DNA from: Methylomarinum sp050304855
GTDB taxonomy: Bacteria; Pseudomonadota; Gammaproteobacteria; Methylococcales; Methylomonadaceae
Direction of reading: 5' to 3'
Assembly: GCA_050304855.1 (NCBI GenBank)
Contig: JBNLEI010000103.1
Coordinates: forward strand, 1-17,966
DNA length: 17,966 nucleotides
Part shown: positions 15,920 to 17,966 of the stretch, piece by piece
How positions within the stretch are numbered: position 1 is the stretch's first letter
Layout of the letters: each line of letters begins with the position of its first letter
The notes under the pieces: generated by a model
What the model saw: the letters and a program-made list of their open reading frames with translations, nothing else
What the model was told of the DNA's origin: nothing
Databases searched by the model: none
Made by a program: the position numbers and the translations under genes

Positions 15920-16774
15920 ATGTCCATTTCTTTACAAACTGATTTAACTATGTCGGATCTGCTCAAAGGCGACTTGCAACTGACATCGCCGCCCGCCATT
16001 TATTTCGAACTAAAAAAAATCATCGAAGATGCCAGTAAAAATGCTAATGAAATAGCTTTTGTCATTGAAAATGATCCGTCTTTAACCGCTAAATTATTGA
16101 AGATCGTCAATAGCGCTTTTTATGGTTTTCCGGCCCGCATAACATCCATTAGCCGAGCTATCACCATCATTGGTAGCGTGGACTTACAAAACCTGGTACT
16201 GAGTACAATCATTATTGAACGGTTCTCGAAATTACCTGGCAATCTAATCTCCATGCATGATTTTTGGGCCAAAAGCTTAAGGTGTGCCCTAATATCGAAA
16301 GAATTAGACGCAATCCTGGGAAAGCAATACCATGATGCCGCATTTGTATGCGGCTTATTGCACAATATTGGTCACCTGGTTTTTTTGAGACGCATTCCAG
16401 AACTGGCCCGAGAAGTTTCGCTTCAACTTCAAGCAAAACCGGAAATCAAATGGGATGATGAGGTAACCATGGAAAAAGACGTCATCGGTTTCGATCATTT
16501 CCAAATGGGAGCCGAGCTATGTCGTTTTTGGAATCTACCTAAAGTCATCTCAGAAAGTATCCGACTGCACCATTATCCAGACAACACTGAAACATTCTGC
16601 AATATTGCGTCCATCACAAGACTAGCAAATTATTACAGCGACCTAGAACTCGACCACGATGGTCTGATTTCGAAAAGCATCGGAATATCCGAACAACAAA
16701 TCAATCTGATTTTGGATAAGGTTTATGATCAGTTTGATGAAATTTTTTCGGTCTTCTATCCAGCCAAATTGTAA
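15920..16774 (+). CDS. HDOD domain-containing signalling protein
   Basis: A 284-residue protein made almost entirely of an HDOD domain, a non-catalytic relative of HD phosphohydrolases common in bacterial signalling. The typical N-terminal motif is visible (NDPSLTAKLLKIVNSAFYG, 51-69), then ISRAITIIG (78-85) and the LLHNIGHLV block (146-154), where the HD pair is His148-Asn149, and a late LHHYP (216-220). The lost metal-binding Asp fits a binding or scaffold role rather than catalysis. The ATG at 15920 follows an AGGTAGG purine run at close spacing. It is transcribed divergently from the GGDEF/EAL gene, and HDOD proteins are often found near c-di-GMP genes, so a shared signalling role is plausible but unproven. 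Confidence 0.88.
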   Translation: MSISLQTDLTMSDLLKGDLQLTSPPAIYFELKKIIEDASKNANEIAFVIENDPSLTAKLLKIVNSAFYGFPARITSISRAITIIGSVDLQNLVLSTIIIERFSKLPGNLISMHDFWAKSLRCALISKELDAILGKQYHDAAFVCGLLHNIGHLVFLRRIPELAREVSLQLQAKPEIKWDDEVTMEKDVIGFDHFQMGAELCRFWNLPKVISESIRLHHYPDNTETFCNIASITRLANYYSDLELDHDGLISKSIGISEQQINLILDKVYDQFDEIFSVFYPAKL

Positions 16775-16814
16775 CTTATTCCGTTCGTTCATAGTGTCAA
16801 ATCATCCGCCGATT

Positions 16815-16820
16815 TATAAT
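16815..16820 (+). promoter_or_regulatory. Candidate -10 element for the DUF2959 lipoprotein gene
   Basis: A perfect TATAAT lies 30-40 nt before the lipoprotein start and after the HDOD stop. No good -35 is found 16-18 nt upstream (TAGTGT at 16792-16797 is poor), so the promoter is only a candidate. Confidence 0.4.
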
Positions 16821-16853
16821 GATTAAACATTTTTGCCAGAACTGGATTTAATG

Positions 16854-17501
16854 ATGAAATTAAAAAGTTTTTTAGCCACCTTACTCACTTTTTTACTGCT
16901 CTCTGGTTGTTCAACGGTTTACTACAACACGCTGGAAAAAATCGGCATTCCAAAACGTGACGTGATGGTGCATCGTGTAGAAAAAGCGCGTGATACTCAA
17001 GAAGAAACCAAAGAACAATTTAAAAATGCATTGGATCAATTTACCGCTGCCACCAATTTTAGCGGTGGTAATTTGGAAGAAATTTACAATAAGTTAAATA
17101 GTGAATATCTCGCCAGCGTCGATAAATCGGAAGAAGTCAGAAAACGCATTAAAGATATTGAAGATGTTTCAGAGGCTTTATTCGAAGAGTGGGAAGATGA
17201 ACTCAACCAATATACGAGCGCTTCGTTAAAAAGAAGCAGCCAACGTAAACTTGATAACACGAGAAACCATTACCAGCAGCTAATCGCTGCTATGAAAAGA
17301 GCCGAAAGTAAAATTGAGCCGGTTCTCGCCGTTTTCAAAGATCAAGTGCTTTACTTAAAGCATAACCTAAACGCTCAAGCCATTGCCTCTTTAAAGGGCG
17401 AACTCAATTCAGTCAAATCGGATGTATCTACACTGATTACCGCAATGGAAAACTCTATTGACGAAGCCAATTCGTTTATTAAAACCATGGAAAATCAATA
17501 A
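16854..17501 (+). CDS. DUF2959 family lipoprotein
   Basis: A 215-residue lipoprotein of unknown function. The signal peptide MKLKSFLATLLTFLLLSGC ends in a clear lipobox (LLSG-C at residue 19), so it should be lipidated and exported. The mature part is highly charged and helical. After the lipobox come YYNTLEKIGIPKRDVMVHRV and KARDTQEETKEQF, the blocks I associate with DUF2959; the rest looks like coiled coil (KSEEVRKRIKDIEDV and the C-terminal LKGELNSVKSDVSTL region). Start: tandem ATGs at 16851 and 16854; GGA at 16844-16846 is better spaced to the second. The longer TTG at 16833 would put an acidic extension before the signal peptide and is rejected. It may be read with the HDOD gene 77 nt upstream, or from its own TATAAT. 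Confidence 0.82.
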   Translation: MKLKSFLATLLTFLLLSGCSTVYYNTLEKIGIPKRDVMVHRVEKARDTQEETKEQFKNALDQFTAATNFSGGNLEEIYNKLNSEYLASVDKSEEVRKRIKDIEDVSEALFEEWEDELNQYTSASLKRSSQRKLDNTRNHYQQLIAAMKRAESKIEPVLAVFKDQVLYLKHNLNAQAIASLKGELNSVKSDVSTLITAMENSIDEANSFIKTMENQ

Positions 17502-17516
17502 CGAGGAATTGGGACT

Positions 17517-17554
17517 CAAGTAAATGTAATCCACCAAGGGATTGCATTTACTTG
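17517..17554 (+). terminator. Long hairpin after the lipoprotein gene
   Basis: CAAGTAAATGTAATCC (17517-17532) pairs with GGATTGCATTTACTTG (17539-17554) with one G-U pair and a 6-nt loop, beginning 15 nt after the stop. The tail is A-rich (AAAATAAG), not U-rich, so it is not a textbook intrinsic terminator. It could be a factor-assisted terminator, an mRNA-stabilising 3' structure, or the end of a small repeat. Confidence 0.45.
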
Positions 17555-17868
17555 AAAATAAGAGAAGAATCAAATGGCTTTCGGTGATGAAACGATAGAC
17601 ACTCCAAGTTTTCTTCAGGCGCACCGCTATTTTGTCGCTCATTCAGGCCCATGACTCCAAATAAGTGGCAAAATCTTGAGGTAACCAAGGCCTTCGTATA
17701 CTAGTCCTTGCATCCGCGCACTACAGTATCTCAACTGATTCGGAGCAATAGCTCTGTACTCTCTCAAATGATGCTGTATCGTTTGTCACGATACTTTTGA
17801 AAGGCAAAAATTCTTCCTTTGACTAACTCTTTCACTTTCCAAGCTTTTCAGCAATTGAAAGGACTGGA
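17555..17868. other. Intergenic stretch without a recognisable gene
   Basis: About 310 nt with only short frames on either strand. The most protein-like is a minus-strand frame of 48 codons between stops (17639-17785) containing REYRAIAPNQLRY and GLVYEGLGYLKILP, which I do not recognise; it has no credible start and could be a gene remnant or chance. A small hairpin GTATCGT-TTGTC-ACGATAC (17776-17794) followed by TTTT lies here. No IS ends or duplications were seen. Confidence 0.4.
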
Positions 17869-17966
17869 TTAAGCTTGATCAGGCATCAAATGTGAATATA
17901 GTTTATCCACCACACCGTTAAACCAATTAGGTCGAAACAACAGAATATAGATCAGTATAGAATCGG
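17869..17966 (-). CDS. Possible C-terminal end of a minus-strand gene running off the window
   Basis: Reading leftward from the window edge, one frame is open for 31 codons and ends in TAA (17869-17871). The peptide includes ILIYILLFRPNWFNGVVDKL and looks like natural protein (hydrophobic, then amphipathic), but it is too short to assign. An open stretch of this length could also arise by chance. Confidence 0.3.
   Translation of the reverse strand, partial: DSILIYILLFRPNWFNGVVDKLYSHLMPDQA

Noticed and set aside
1..17966. CRISPR arrays, tRNA genes, rRNA genes, complete insertion sequences
   Set aside because: Reading both strands showed no regularly spaced repeats, cloverleaf with CCA-end pattern, rRNA core segments, or transposase with flanking inverted repeats.

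Overview
The window reads as chromosomal DNA of a gammaproteobacterium with C1 metabolism, most likely a methanotroph or methylotroph of the Methylococcales type. This is inferred from gene content: an NAD-linked formate dehydrogenase of the NuoEF-fusion type, two proteins of the PQQ-quinoprotein-associated relay (a SoxYZ-like carrier and a metallo-beta-lactamase-fold hydrolase), plus Gram-negative envelope genes (PBP1b, LolA). Base composition is moderate throughout, except the first ~320 bases, which are about 71% G+C (213 of 300 bases counted), against about 43% in the next 240 bases of the same reading frame. No tRNA, rRNA, CRISPR array, complete IS or prophage gene was recognised.

Layout. 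(1) 1-622: a left-truncated frame joining a GC-rich foreign-looking N-terminal part to the C-terminal two thirds of a host-attachment-family protein, ended by a strong terminator (647-685). (2) 708-2163, minus: GNAT acyltransferase then nitrilase-family amidohydrolase, overlapping by 8 nt. (3) 2424-5266, minus, in transcription order: LysR regulator (TTG start), secreted MBL-fold hydrolase, SoxYZ-like carrier. (4) 5521-10013, plus, divergent from lysR: formate dehydrogenase beta (NuoE+NuoF fusion) and alpha (molybdenum/tungsten catalytic) subunits. (5) 10070-13576, minus: PBP1b, LolA and peptide deformylase as a tight operon. (6) 13834-15681, minus: degenerate receiver-GGDEF-EAL protein, divergent from an HDOD protein (15920-16774, plus). 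(7) 16854-17501, plus: DUF2959-type lipoprotein, followed by a 16-bp hairpin and about 410 bp with no recognisable complete gene. The tail of a minus-strand frame may enter at the right edge.

How the genes fit together. The central block is the likely functional unit. Periplasmic methanol oxidation by PQQ enzymes is the process with which the SoxYZ-like carrier and MBL hydrolase families are associated, and formate dehydrogenase is the last NADH-yielding step of the same C1 oxidation route. The LysR gene sits where a formate-dehydrogenase regulator (compare FdsR of Cupriavidus) would sit and abuts the hydrolase gene, so it may link the two. The remaining genes are ordinary housekeeping or signalling genes. 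I see no clear undescribed system. The items most worth checking are the composition break at the left end, the LysR/MBL/SoxYZ-FDH linkage, the cluster pattern of the FDH alpha subunit, and paired alternative hairpins in two leaders.
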